Assembly (NCBI GenBank): GCA_001695595.3
Contig: MBPM02000033.1
Span: 558,001 to 622,000 of the forward strand
Direction: 5' to 3'
From: Plasmopara viticola
Lineage: Eukaryota; Oomycota; Peronosporomycetes; Peronosporales; Peronosporaceae
Length of the DNA stretch: 64,000 nt
Below the pieces are notes generated by a model, which was given only the letters and a program-made list of their open reading frames with translations, had not been told where the DNA came from and made no database searches. The stretch's first letter is position 1, and the number at the start of each line of letters is the position of its first letter. Made by a program: the position numbers and the translations under genes. Below, piece after piece: positions 1-8,180 of the stretch.

Positions 1-3000
1 TCATTTCGTCCATTGATATGTATCCATCAGCGTTGTAGTCATACAGAGCGAATGAGGCACGAAGTTTTTCCTCAGACGAACCACCACAAAACACTGATAG
101 ACCACTCGAAATCTCGCTAAAGTCAACCATTCCATTCTTATCAACATCAAACACGTCGAAAAGGCGGTTGATGATAAAGTCAAGCCGCTCGTACCCCTCT
201 CGTTTTGTGCCTTGGGTTGTAGAGATTACATGTCGAAAGCACTGATCGAATGCCTCCCGCGACACGTATCCTTGCTCGTCGGCGCATTCCGCAAGAGCTT
301 CAAACATTTCCATAGGTGAAAATACCTGCAAATTTGTCAGCTTTCCGGCTTCTGCTAAACTGAACAATTGCTCCCCGTTCTTGGCGACCTCACCGATCCC
401 ACCCGGTCGTTGGTACCAGAGTTGAAACTCATTTAATGTCAGCTGTCCATCATGATCTTGATCAGCCTCTGCAAACGCCTGTTGAGCCGTGACTTCTCCT
501 AGTTCCTCTGGGGTAACGCCCAGAGACTGGGTGTCTGGAGACACTTGAAAAAGTACGCGGAACACAGATGTAAGGTATCGAGTCATTTCATCAAGTGAAA
601 TAAATCCATCGCCATTGAAATCGAAAAGCGAAAATGCTGCTTCCACTTTTTGATCCTTTGTACCCCCACAAAGGACCGACAATCCGCTTGCAAGTTCTCC
701 GAAATCCACAATGCCACTGCTACCCTTATCAAATAAATCAAAAAGGCCGTCTATAATTTCTTGCAACTTGTTCTGCGTTTCAGAATCCTTCACCCGCAAA
801 GCATTTGTTTTTCGACCATCAATCACCTTTCGAAAACTTTCATTAAAGGCATACCGCGACAAGAGTCCGTCTTTATCCGCTTCACCAGCAAAAATCTCAA
901 AAACATCTTCTGGTTCATATTGGGCAAGATTTGTTAATTGCTTTATTTCGTTTAGCGGCATCCAGCGCAGTGAAGACTCGACAATAGCGTTCTTTGCCTC
1001 AAAGCCACTAATTCCATTCTGGGTGGGAGAATTGTACCATTTCAAGAACTCATTATAGCTCAACTTTCCATCCCGATTAAAATCTGCTTCCAGAAAAGCC
1101 TGCTCCGCGGTAACGGCGCCAAGTTCATCAGGTGACACGCCACTTTCCCGCTTCATCTCAGGCTGCAACTCGTAAAGCACTTTAAAAATTGATGTCAGAT
1201 AGCGCTTCATCTCGTCAAGCGAAATATACCCATCAGTATTTAAGTCATAGCAGCGGAAAGCAGCCTTCACTTTGGCATCCCGCGCACCCTTGCAAAACAC
1301 AGAAAGTCCACTTGCCAATTCGCTAAAGTCAATCTGGCCTTTCCCATCACGGTCAAACACATCAAAAAAGCGACCTGCCACAACTTTTGCACGAATTTTA
1401 TCAATTGGGGTCCGTGTGTGCGTCAATCCAATAATTTTTGAAAAACAACTGTCAAAAGACTCTCGGTTCAACATTCCCGTCTCATCGGCATGCTCAGCAA
1501 ACCGTTCAAAAAGTTCCACCACGTCTAAAGTTCCCAGGTTGGTCAATTGACGTACTCCATTGAGATCAAAGGGAGCCACAATGTCGTTAAAAGACACCTG
1601 TTCTGGTCGGGAATACCATTTTCGAAAGTCCCCAACAGTCAGTTTTCCATCTTCATTGATGTCGGCAACCTCGAAAATCTCGCTTGCTGTCACGGCAGCT
1701 AGAGTATTCGCCGAAATTCCAAGTTGGTGTTTGCGTGAAGGATCTAATGCGAAAAGTAACTTAAAAGTCGATCCTAGATAGTGGGTCATTTCATCCTTAG
1801 AAATGACGCCATCTCCATTGGAATCGTAGATTTTAAATGCAGCCAAAGCTTTCTCATCTTGATTAGATGCGCCACATAAGCTAGACAACCCACATAAAAG
1901 TTCGTTAATGTCAGCGATACCCTTGTGCTCTGTGTCAAAGGCGGTGAAAAGCCGATCAATTACGTGCTCACGAGTGCCATCATCTTTTGATAATGATGGG
2001 GTATTCTTGCCGCAAATATGTTTAAAAAAGCATTCATCAAAGATGTGCCGAGAAACCCGTTTACCTCCACCGGTTGCTGAAGCAAAAATCTTTGCCACTT
2101 CATCCAGGGTTATTCTTTCGAGGCCAGACAGCTTCTTCGCAATCTCAACTGGAATTATAGATTGGCAGGCGCTGTTATCCTTCAAGAGATTTTCTTTTCG
2201 ACGATTATTTTGATTCTCAAACCATAATCGAAACTCGTCGAAACTCAACTGTCCGTCTTGATTCTGGTCAAACGCTAGAAAACATTCTCGCGTGGTAGCG
2301 TTGGCAAGCTGCTCGGGCATCATTCCAATCTTCGCCAACAACTCTGGAGAAGCCTTAAACATCACCTTGAAAATAGATGTTAAGTACGAGGTCATTTCCT
2401 CGGGAGATATATATCCATCATGATTGACATCATACAATGTGAACATCGATTTCGCTTTGTCGGCGCGACTTCCACCGCAGAGAATCGAGAGTCCTGCGCC
2501 AAGCTCCTGCACGTCAACGACACCATTTTGGTCCGAATCAAATAGCGCAAAGAGCTCTTGTAAAAGTTCTTGGCTCTTCATCTGCGTCTCGCGACTGATT
2601 TGTCCATCTTTTGCTAGCAACTTGTTAAAACAACGGAAAAAAACAGGTTGCGAGATATTGCCCTCTTGATCTGCTGAAGCTTGGAAAAAGTCGAAAATAT
2701 CCGCAACATCGTACGCACCGAGGTTGGTTAGCTCCTTCATCTCAGCAAGTGCTTCTTTTGAAGTCATCGGGGACACCCTGGTGGACGACATGGCGTCATT
2801 AATAGTAGATATAGTGCCTTTGGGTATTAAAGCTTCTGGCTGCACGATTGGTCCTTGAGAATCACCGTGTGTGCTGTACCATTTAGTAAATTCCTCAAAA
2901 CTCAGACGATCATCCTCATTTGCGTCACAAAGCACAAACGCATCTGCTGTTGTGATATGTGCAAGTTCCTCTGGCGACATCCCATGAACGTGCTGCATCA

Positions 3001-5194
3001 GACCTGGAGAAGTCATAAAAACGATTCGGTAAACAGAGGCCAAATAAGTCTCCATTTCATCACGAGAGATAAAGCCATCTTGGTTGATGTCAAACAAATT
3101 AAACGTAGATGTGATCTTCTCTTGCTGTGACCCCGCGCACAATATCGAAATGCCACTGGACAATTCACAGAAATCGACAAAGCCATCGTGGTCGGTGTCA
3201 AACCCATCAAATACCGTCTCCACAATTTTCTGCAGTTGATCCTTTTCCTCAGAACTAAAAGTTTGATTCGTATTCGCGGCATGCTCTTCAACAAGCTCAT
3301 CAACAATTGCAAAAAAAGCTTCTCGCGACAAAACTCCATCTTCATTAACTTTTGCCGCAATGATTTCAAATACATCGCTGGCTGCTCGGTCACGCAATCC
3401 TGTAAGCGAAGCAACAAAGTTTGATGTTCCAAAAATTTGACTGCCACTATTGCCGGACTGCTGCTGAATTTCTGCTTGTACATCCATCGGCGCCTGCTGA
3501 TAGTGCTGTCCATAGACCCAATACCAAATCCGAAACTCTTCCAACGATAACTTTCCATCTTGATTTACATCCGATTCCTTAAAAGCTTGCGCTGTTGTGT
3601 AACGAGCCAGCATTTCGGCGTCAATACCAATCATTTGCTTTGTTGCTGGATTAGATTCGTACATGACGTGAAACACTGAGGTCAAATACGTCTCCATTTC
3701 CTGTCGCGTAATGTACCCGTCCCCATCCGCGTCGATTAGCGCAAATGCTGCCAACACTTTCTCTTCATTTGAGCCACCGCACAATACAGAAAGTCCGGTA
3801 CTTAACTCCACAAAGTCTACTACTTCACTGTTATCCTTGTCGAACGCATCAAACAGTCGATCTAAAAACGTCACAATTTCACTCGTGGGCTTCCGGTTAC
3901 ATCTTTCCATGATAGCATAAAAACATTGTGAAAATTTGGCACGGGTGAGCACTTTCGTCACGCCACCAGTCGTCTCCGCCGCATCATTTAGCATAGCAAA
4001 AAGGTCCGACGCGCTCAGAGCATCCAAGCCCATTGTTTGACGCAAAGTGACCAAGTCAAAGGCATTTGTGTGCAGGCCATTGCTTTGACTAGTTTCCACA
4101 CTTCCTTTGTTATGTTTCGCGTTTATGAGCTGCGTCGGTCCGGGTTTCAAATACCACTTTTGAAAAGCTTCGTACGACAATTTGCCGTCTTCATTCAACG
4201 TCGATTCAGCAAAACACTGGCTTGCTGTCACAAAACCCAATTCTATTGGATTGATACTAAACACGCAAAAGTTCCCCACAAAAAGTACATCACAATCAAA
4301 GCAGTTAGCATCAAGGACAAATCGACCACTAAAAGAATTTGCAACGTACTTGTTTTCCTGAAATAGTTCTGGGGACGATCCTCCAATTACTAGAAACACT
4401 GCAGTCAAGTATTTCGTCATCTCTTCCTTTGAAATGAATCCATCGCCGTCCCGATCGTACAATTCAAACGTCAATTGAACTTTCTCGTCGCGTTCACCAC
4501 TTGCATAGACCGAAACGCCTCCCAGGAACTCAGCCACGTCGACAATATCTCGGCGGCCACTTTGCTCTTCATAGATATTAAACAACTTTGTAAACATCGT
4601 TCGCGCTTGGGAATCGTAGCGTCCAGACTGCGATAGAATCTTCTCGAGGCATCGATCAAACGTAATACGATCCAATACGCCCGTGGGACACGCCTGTGTA
4701 AAGACATTGACAAGGTGTGGCAACTCAAAGTCCGACAGGTCAAGGTCCTGCTCGTCCTCCGTCGACGCAGCTTCAGCTTTATGCAAATTGTCATCGTCCT
4801 CCTCCTGCATGTCAGAAATCGTTCCTATCTGACTCTCGCGACGATCAAGCGTATGCCGTGCTTTCGTACCGCGCTTGCGGCTGTAATGGGGCCGTGGTCG
4901 ATGTTTGCTGCTCTTTCGCGCGCAAGGTTGAGCCCCAATCGGCTCTTCGTCTAGAACAAGGTGAAAAGAGGCATTCTCAAAGAGCTCGGGTGAGCGGCAC
5001 AGAAGCGACAGCGGGTACACCACGTCGCTGGTGGCATGCCGCACTGCTGCGGGCACCTTGTTGACTCCTGGAAAGCCGGCCATGATACACTGCAGCATCT
5101 CTTGGAGCGGCAATCCAGGGCACAGCATCAGTTCACGTGCTTCGTCGCCAAGCAACAGCGTCACGGCACTCACGTGCGTCGTTTCCTGCGTCAT
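1..5194 (-). CDS. Giant modular EF-hand calcium-binding protein (3' end outside window)
   Basis: One reading frame stays open from the ATG at 5194 to the left edge, about 1,730 codons, or about 1,700 if the frame-preserving intron at 4257-4349 is removed. After an N-terminal region of about 150 residues with an acidic stretch, a module repeats about eight times with a period of roughly 580-720 bp. Each module has an LTNL-type helix, an EF-hand followed by a segment like GLSVLCGGS, a second EF-hand (for example DRDGDGFISKEE at 4421-4456), a YLTSVF helix, and a third EF-hand ending EEFxxWY. About 21 loops are recognisable; most keep the D-x-D/N-x-D/N-G pattern and a few are degenerate (DKDNSE, DTEHKG). 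The last one seen is DYNADGYISMDE at 5-40. No signal peptide, membrane segment or enzyme domain is visible. The protein probably acts as a calcium sensor or buffer; the partner is unknown. The start is supported by a duplicated copy of the same 5' end at 6733. Confidence 0.88.
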   Translation of the reverse strand, partial: MTQETTHVSAVTLLLGDEARELMLCPGLPLQEMLQCIMAGFPGVNKVPAAVRHATSDVVYPLSLLCRSPELFENASFHLVLDEEPIGAQPCARKSSKHRPRPHYSRKRGTKARHTLDRRESQIGTISDMQEEDDDNLHKAEAASTEDEQDLDLSDFELPHLVNVFTQACPTGVLDRITFDRCLEKILSQSGRYDSQARTMFTKLFNIYEEQSGRRDIVDVAEFLGGVSVYASGERDEKVQLTFELYDRDGDGFISKEEMTKYLTAVFLVIGGSSPELFQENKYVANSFSGRFVLDANCFDCDVLFVGNFCVFSINPIELGFVTASQCFAESTLNEDGKLSYEAFQKWYLKPGPTQLINAKHNKGSVETSQSNGLHTNAFDLVTLRQTMGLDALSASDLFAMLNDAAETTGGVTKVLTRAKFSQCFYAIMERCNRKPTSEIVTFLDRLFDAFDKDNSEVVDFVELSTGLSVLCGGSNEEKVLAAFALIDADGDGYITRQEMETYLTSVFHVMYESNPATKQMIGIDAEMLARYTTAQAFKESDVNQDGKLSLEEFRIWYWVYGQHYQQAPMDVQAEIQQQSGNSGSQIFGTSNFVASLTGLRDRAASDVFEIIAAKVNEDGVLSREAFFAIVDELVEEHAANTNQTFSSEEKDQLQKIVETVFDGFDTDHDGFVDFCELSSGISILCAGSQQEKITSTFNLFDINQDGFISRDEMETYLASVYRIVFMTSPGLMQHVHGMSPEELAHITTADAFVLCDANEDDRLSFEEFTKWYSTHGDSQGPIVQPEALIPKGTISTINDAMSSTRVSPMTSKEALAEMKELTNLGAYDVADIFDFFQASADQEGNISQPVFFRCFNKLLAKDGQISRETQMKSQELLQELFALFDSDQNGVVDVQELGAGLSILCGGSRADKAKSMFTLYDVNHDGYISPEEMTSYLTSIFKVMFKASPELLAKIGMMPEQLANATTRECFLAFDQNQDGQLSFDEFRLWFENQNNRRKENLLKDNSACQSIIPVEIAKKLSGLERITLDEVAKIFASATGGGKRVSRHIFDECFFKHICGKNTPSLSKDDGTREHVIDRLFTAFDTEHKGIADINELLCGLSSLCGASNQDEKALAAFKIYDSNGDGVISKDEMTHYLGSTFKLLFALDPSRKHQLGISANTLAAVTASEIFEVADINEDGKLTVGDFRKWYSRPEQVSFNDIVAPFDLNGVRQLTNLGTLDVVELFERFAEHADETGMLNRESFDSCFSKIIGLTHTRTPIDKIRAKVVAGRFFDVFDRDGKGQIDFSELASGLSVFCKGARDAKVKAAFRCYDLNTDGYISLDEMKRYLTSIFKVLYELQPEMKRESGVSPDELGAVTAEQAFLEADFNRDGKLSYNEFLKWYNSPTQNGISGFEAKNAIVESSLRWMPLNEIKQLTNLAQYEPEDVFEIFAGEADKDGLLSRYAFNESFRKVIDGRKTNALRVKDSETQNKLQEIIDGLFDLFDKGSSGIVDFGELASGLSVLCGGTKDQKVEAAFSLFDFNGDGFISLDEMTRYLTSVFRVLFQVSPDTQSLGVTPEELGEVTAQQAFAEADQDHDGQLTLNEFQLWYQRPGGIGEVAKNGEQLFSLAEAGKLTNLQVFSPMEMFEALAECADEQGYVSREAFDQCFRHVISTTQGTKREGYERLDFIINRLFDVFDVDKNGMVDFSEISSGLSVFCGGSSEEKLRASFALYDYNADGYISMDEM
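4257..4349 (-). other. Frame-preserving, stop-free intron (93 nt) in the EF-hand gene
   Basis: On the minus strand the segment begins GTACGT, contains a good branch-point sequence (TGCTAAC) and ends TTTAG. It is 93 nt with no in-frame stop, so it can also be read as coding. Removing it joins SPELFQEN to NINPIELGFVTA, which aligns without gaps to the same linker in other modules (SPELLAKIGMMPEQLANATT). The retained 31 residues have no counterpart in the other modules. This is a strong intron prediction from repeat comparison; splicing itself is not observed. Confidence 0.75.
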
Positions 5195-5428
5195 CTTGAC
5201 GGTGGATGGACTGGGACTTTACTGGGACTTTTTAGGACTATTTAAAGCGAGATCCAAACCGTTAGCGATTCGAGATTTCGAATTGACATAATTCGAGCTA
5301 TCGAATGTAGGCAATTATTGGTGTGTATTTTAAATACACACCACTTTTAACTGTGGATTTCTGAGTCAACTGTAGCAAAAAATGGTATTTTGGGTAGGTG
5401 ATTGGTGGGGAATGAAATCGGCAAAAGC
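5061..5428 (-). repeat. Inverted duplication, left arm (promoter and first codons of the EF-hand gene)
   Basis: Read on the minus strand, this arm carries an upstream block (aaatcggcaaaagc, then gatttctgagtcaa and aaatacacacc), a block ending at ctcgaatcgctaacggttt, and the first ~45 codons of the EF-hand gene. The same order occurs on the plus strand at 6541-6875, with small indels and substitutions. The arms face each other head to head, about 1.1 kb apart. Confidence 0.85.
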
Positions 5429-5757
5429 GAAACGAGTTCGGAACCAGCGTCCGCTACGTTGGTGGGGATCTCAGGGATCTCCTCGTACAAGTTGTATAGA
5501 AATCGGAGCAGTTTTCGTGGAGATATGCGACCTCGAAGAGGCCATACGAACCTATGGTTGACATGCTTGCCAGTTGAAAGATAATATTTTTTCGAGAGTC
5601 ACCATTGATGCATGCAACATTTGTGTATGACTGCCTACGAGACATCAAGAGTCTGCTTCCGTCGATTCTTAAGACTGCTGAACTTTGCCTTGAGCTGACT
5701 GTCTGATAGCCCACCCTCACTGTACGTGGAGCGATACACAGCGAGCGCATGCTTTGG

Positions 5758-6340
5758 TTATGTGGTCGGATCACGGTCGAGCAACGGTTCGAAGAACGCA
5801 TCTGCAGCTCTAGGGCGCACTGAACTTTGCTCACCTGATAAACTAGGCACAATCGAAGTCGGAGCGCGTGGCTTGACACTCCTCCGCAACTTTGCGATTT
5901 CTTGTCGGATTTCGTTCTCGCTGGAGAGATCATATCGGTCTGGATGATGTTGCTGCAGTGTTTCAAGCATTCCTCCAGGCCCACGCTTATTTGACTGTCG
6001 CCGTTCTCCTTGGAGAAGTAGTATGTACAGTTCTGCGCAAAACTCAGCTGCAAATCGCCTCCCATACATGGATCCTTTCTTCATCCGCATACCCCAGCCC
6101 GATTTGAACCCATGCGTGATAATACTGTCACCGATTGCATATGGTCTTGATGACCAATCGCTCGGACGTGTCAAGCTCACCGATCCAAGACGATGAATCC
6201 TCGCGAGTCTCAGCTGTGGCTGCGTGCCCATACCAGGATTCGATGGCTTCTAGAGAATAACTAAGAAGCCTTAAAACATCGCCAGGTTTTTTGAGAGACG
6301 TGAATATGGGGGTGGACTCAGGAAGCGGTACCGGCAAGGA
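5758..6340 (-). pseudogene. Degraded ORF of unknown family inside the inverted duplication
   Basis: An ATG-started ORF of 157 codons runs from 6231 to 5758. An overlapping open frame at 6337-6128 ends in a stop after an ELDTSERLVIKTICNR segment, and its sequence looks coding up to that point, so the locus is probably frame-broken. The best coding-like segment reads WGMRMKKGSMYGRRFAAEFC and continues as a charged helix ending ENEIRQEIAKLRR. Its style is that of multi-copy oomycete hypothetical proteins, but I do not recognise a named family. It lies wholly between the two arms of the inverted duplication, so it may be cargo of the rearranging element. Confidence 0.4.
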
Positions 6341-6540
6341 GTACTTTCCTTTCTAGGCAGGGATTGGCTTGAGCTTGAGTGTTGATGTCATCGAGCACCC
6401 AGATGTCGCACAATTATGGAGCGATAGCTTCACGTCACCAATGATAACTCGGTAACAAAGCAGATTGCGGCGATGTAGAACATGCGTTAGACTCATGAAA
6501 CGCAGCCGCATTCAGTGGTGCATTAATGTGGCGGTTTTGA

Positions 6541-6875
6541 GCTTTTGCCGATTTCACGAATCGGTGACTACCCCCCGTTTTTGGTACATTTGACTCAGAA
6601 ATCCCCAGTTAAATACACACCACACCAGTGATGTTTTAATTGCCTACATTCGATAACTATCTCGAATCGCTAACGGTTTGGATCTCGCTTTTAATAATCA
6701 TAAAAGTCCCAGTAAAGGCCCAGTCTGTCAAGATGACGCAGGAAACGACGCACGTGAGTGCCGTGGCGCTGTTGCTTGGCGACGAAGCACGTGAACTGAT
6801 GCTGTGCCCTGAATTGCCGCTCCAAGAGATGCTGTGATGTATTTGATATTACGGCCAGCTTTCCAGGAGTCAACA
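6541..6875 (+). repeat. Inverted duplication, right arm
   Basis: Plus-strand copy of the block at 5061-5428, including the upstream region and the EF-hand start codon at 6733. The match starts at gcttttgccgattt (6541-6554) and fades after ccaggagtcaaca (about 6875). Beyond this the flanks are unrelated. Confidence 0.85.
6733..6875 (+). pseudogene. Truncated copy of the EF-hand gene 5' end
   Basis: It begins MTQETTHVSAVALLLGDEAR, differing by one residue from the intact gene over that stretch, and continues in frame for 34 codons to a TGA at 6835-6837. That stop falls where the intact gene continues LQCIMAGFPG. Similarity goes on for about 40 bp with indels (ggccagctttccaggagtcaaca) and then ends. 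No EF-hand is included. It is a non-functional fragment produced by the inverted duplication. Confidence 0.8.
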
Positions 6876-7853
6876 TTGAACTTCATATTGAAGTCAGTCA
6901 ATTTGTCTATATATTTCATGGACTTAGACCGCTTTTGGTGCTCTCTGGCAAAAAGAATTATACGTGGAGTTGTGATGCACTGAGAAGTCTACGGAGCAAA
7001 TGGGCTTAATTACGTTGCAAGACATTTTGGGTTATAACAAAAAAGAACTTCTTAACACTCATGATGGGCACTCATAAGTTCTGGTCGTATTATTACCACT
7101 TGATCGCTGACTTCACTTTCATGAAATGCCTGCTATCTCACGTAGAGGTGCCAATCACGATCTGAAAACAGGGACTGTGATAATCGCACCTCTCCACGTG
7201 TAGGCTACATGGCAAATATAATGCCCAGAGTGGACAGCATTGATGACGGGAAAATTCACTCCTGGATTCGAGAGTGCATGAAGCAAGGCAGTTACAGCGA
7301 CCTTCGCGTGGTGAACGTTTGACATCCAAACTGGAGCTAGAAGAGGTCCCGTGAGAACCGGAATCATCGCAGCCGGAAAATCATCAATGAGAAGAGGCGC
7401 CATCAGATTTATGATGCTATGTGCTTCATTCAAAAGAAGACCCACGACTGCGAGCGGAGGACACAAGCACGATGCAGCAATTGCAGGCACTGGGGCGAAG
7501 CCTGCTTGTACGATCGGATCTACCTCTCCGAGAGAGCAAGCCCAAGTCGCATACAATTGCCAAGCTTCCGACTGGACGCCATCAATGCGGACAATTCGCA
7601 AGTCTTCGCCCTCTAGTTCTTCTCTATGCGCGCCTGCAGCCACCATGGACGAAACCAAGTCTTTGGGAAGTTCGCACGCAGGTAAGACTGGCACACGAGA
7701 ATCTCTCGTACACGCTGCCATCGCCGTTTTCTTCTACTGGTGAATGCTCATGTTCAAAACACAAGATGGCTGTGATCGGTACAGAAACTGGTACACACGA
7801 CAGTGCGAATGGCACAATGATATGGTACAGGCAACTGGTACATTTATGATTGC
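6876..7853. other. Intergenic stretch without a recognised gene
   Basis: Several overlapping open stretches exist on both strands (7155-7721 minus, 7421-7849 plus), but none shows a domain I recognise and frames alternate. A plus-strand piece near 7370-7600 with clustered Cys, Arg and Lys could be a mobile-element relic. I do not annotate a gene here. Confidence 0.4.
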
Positions 7854-7863
7854 AGAGGTGTGA

Positions 7864-8180
7864 GCTTCGGAAAAGGTTGGGGTGACGCCCTCCTTCCAAG
7901 CGCGGGGGCTAAATGCTCGCGCGCTTCGGGCAGGTGCTCTCGGGCATCTGCAGGTCTCTAACGAGTCTCACCCTCGACGCGACGGTCTCCAGCACCAGGG
8001 CGCCACCTGGGCTCTTACCAAGTCAGAGCTAAACAAAATAATGGAAGACCCTCACGACCTCGGTGCTGGCTGCACTGCCCGCTGAACGAGACCCGACGTA
8101 TGCGGACACCACTCTATGCCGTGGACTAGCCAGACTGAGCCTAGCACGTGTTGGCAACGCGATAACGTAATACATTACAG
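7864..8180 (+). mobile_element. Short retroposon, copy 1 (317 bp), with 10-bp target-site duplication
   Basis: The element begins gcttcggaaaaggttgg and ends cgataacgtaatacattacag. It is flanked by a perfect direct repeat agaggtgtga (7854-7863 and 8181-8190). Closely similar copies lie inverted at 42114-42440 and 62026-62348. Its 3' end carries a short pentamer-like tail. It is too short for autonomous proteins; length, tail and target-site duplications fit a SINE or a 3'-LINE-derived element. I cannot point to a convincing tRNA-like head. Confidence 0.85.

Noticed and set aside
3013..3558. 181-codon minus-strand ORF inside the EF-hand gene
   Set aside because: It is an alternative frame of the EF-hand coding sequence and lacks EF-hand loops; the correct frame runs open through the whole interval.
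5454..6065. 203-codon minus-strand ORF
   Set aside because: It overlaps the better-supported frame at 5758-6231, has no recognisable motif and covers the inverted-repeat boundary.
6103..6118. tRNA T-loop-like ggttcaaatc
   Set aside because: The stem does not pair; it lies within the decayed ORF.
7155..7721. 188-codon minus-strand ORF
   Set aside because: No domain; a plus-strand frame over the same bases is equally open, so it is likely chance.
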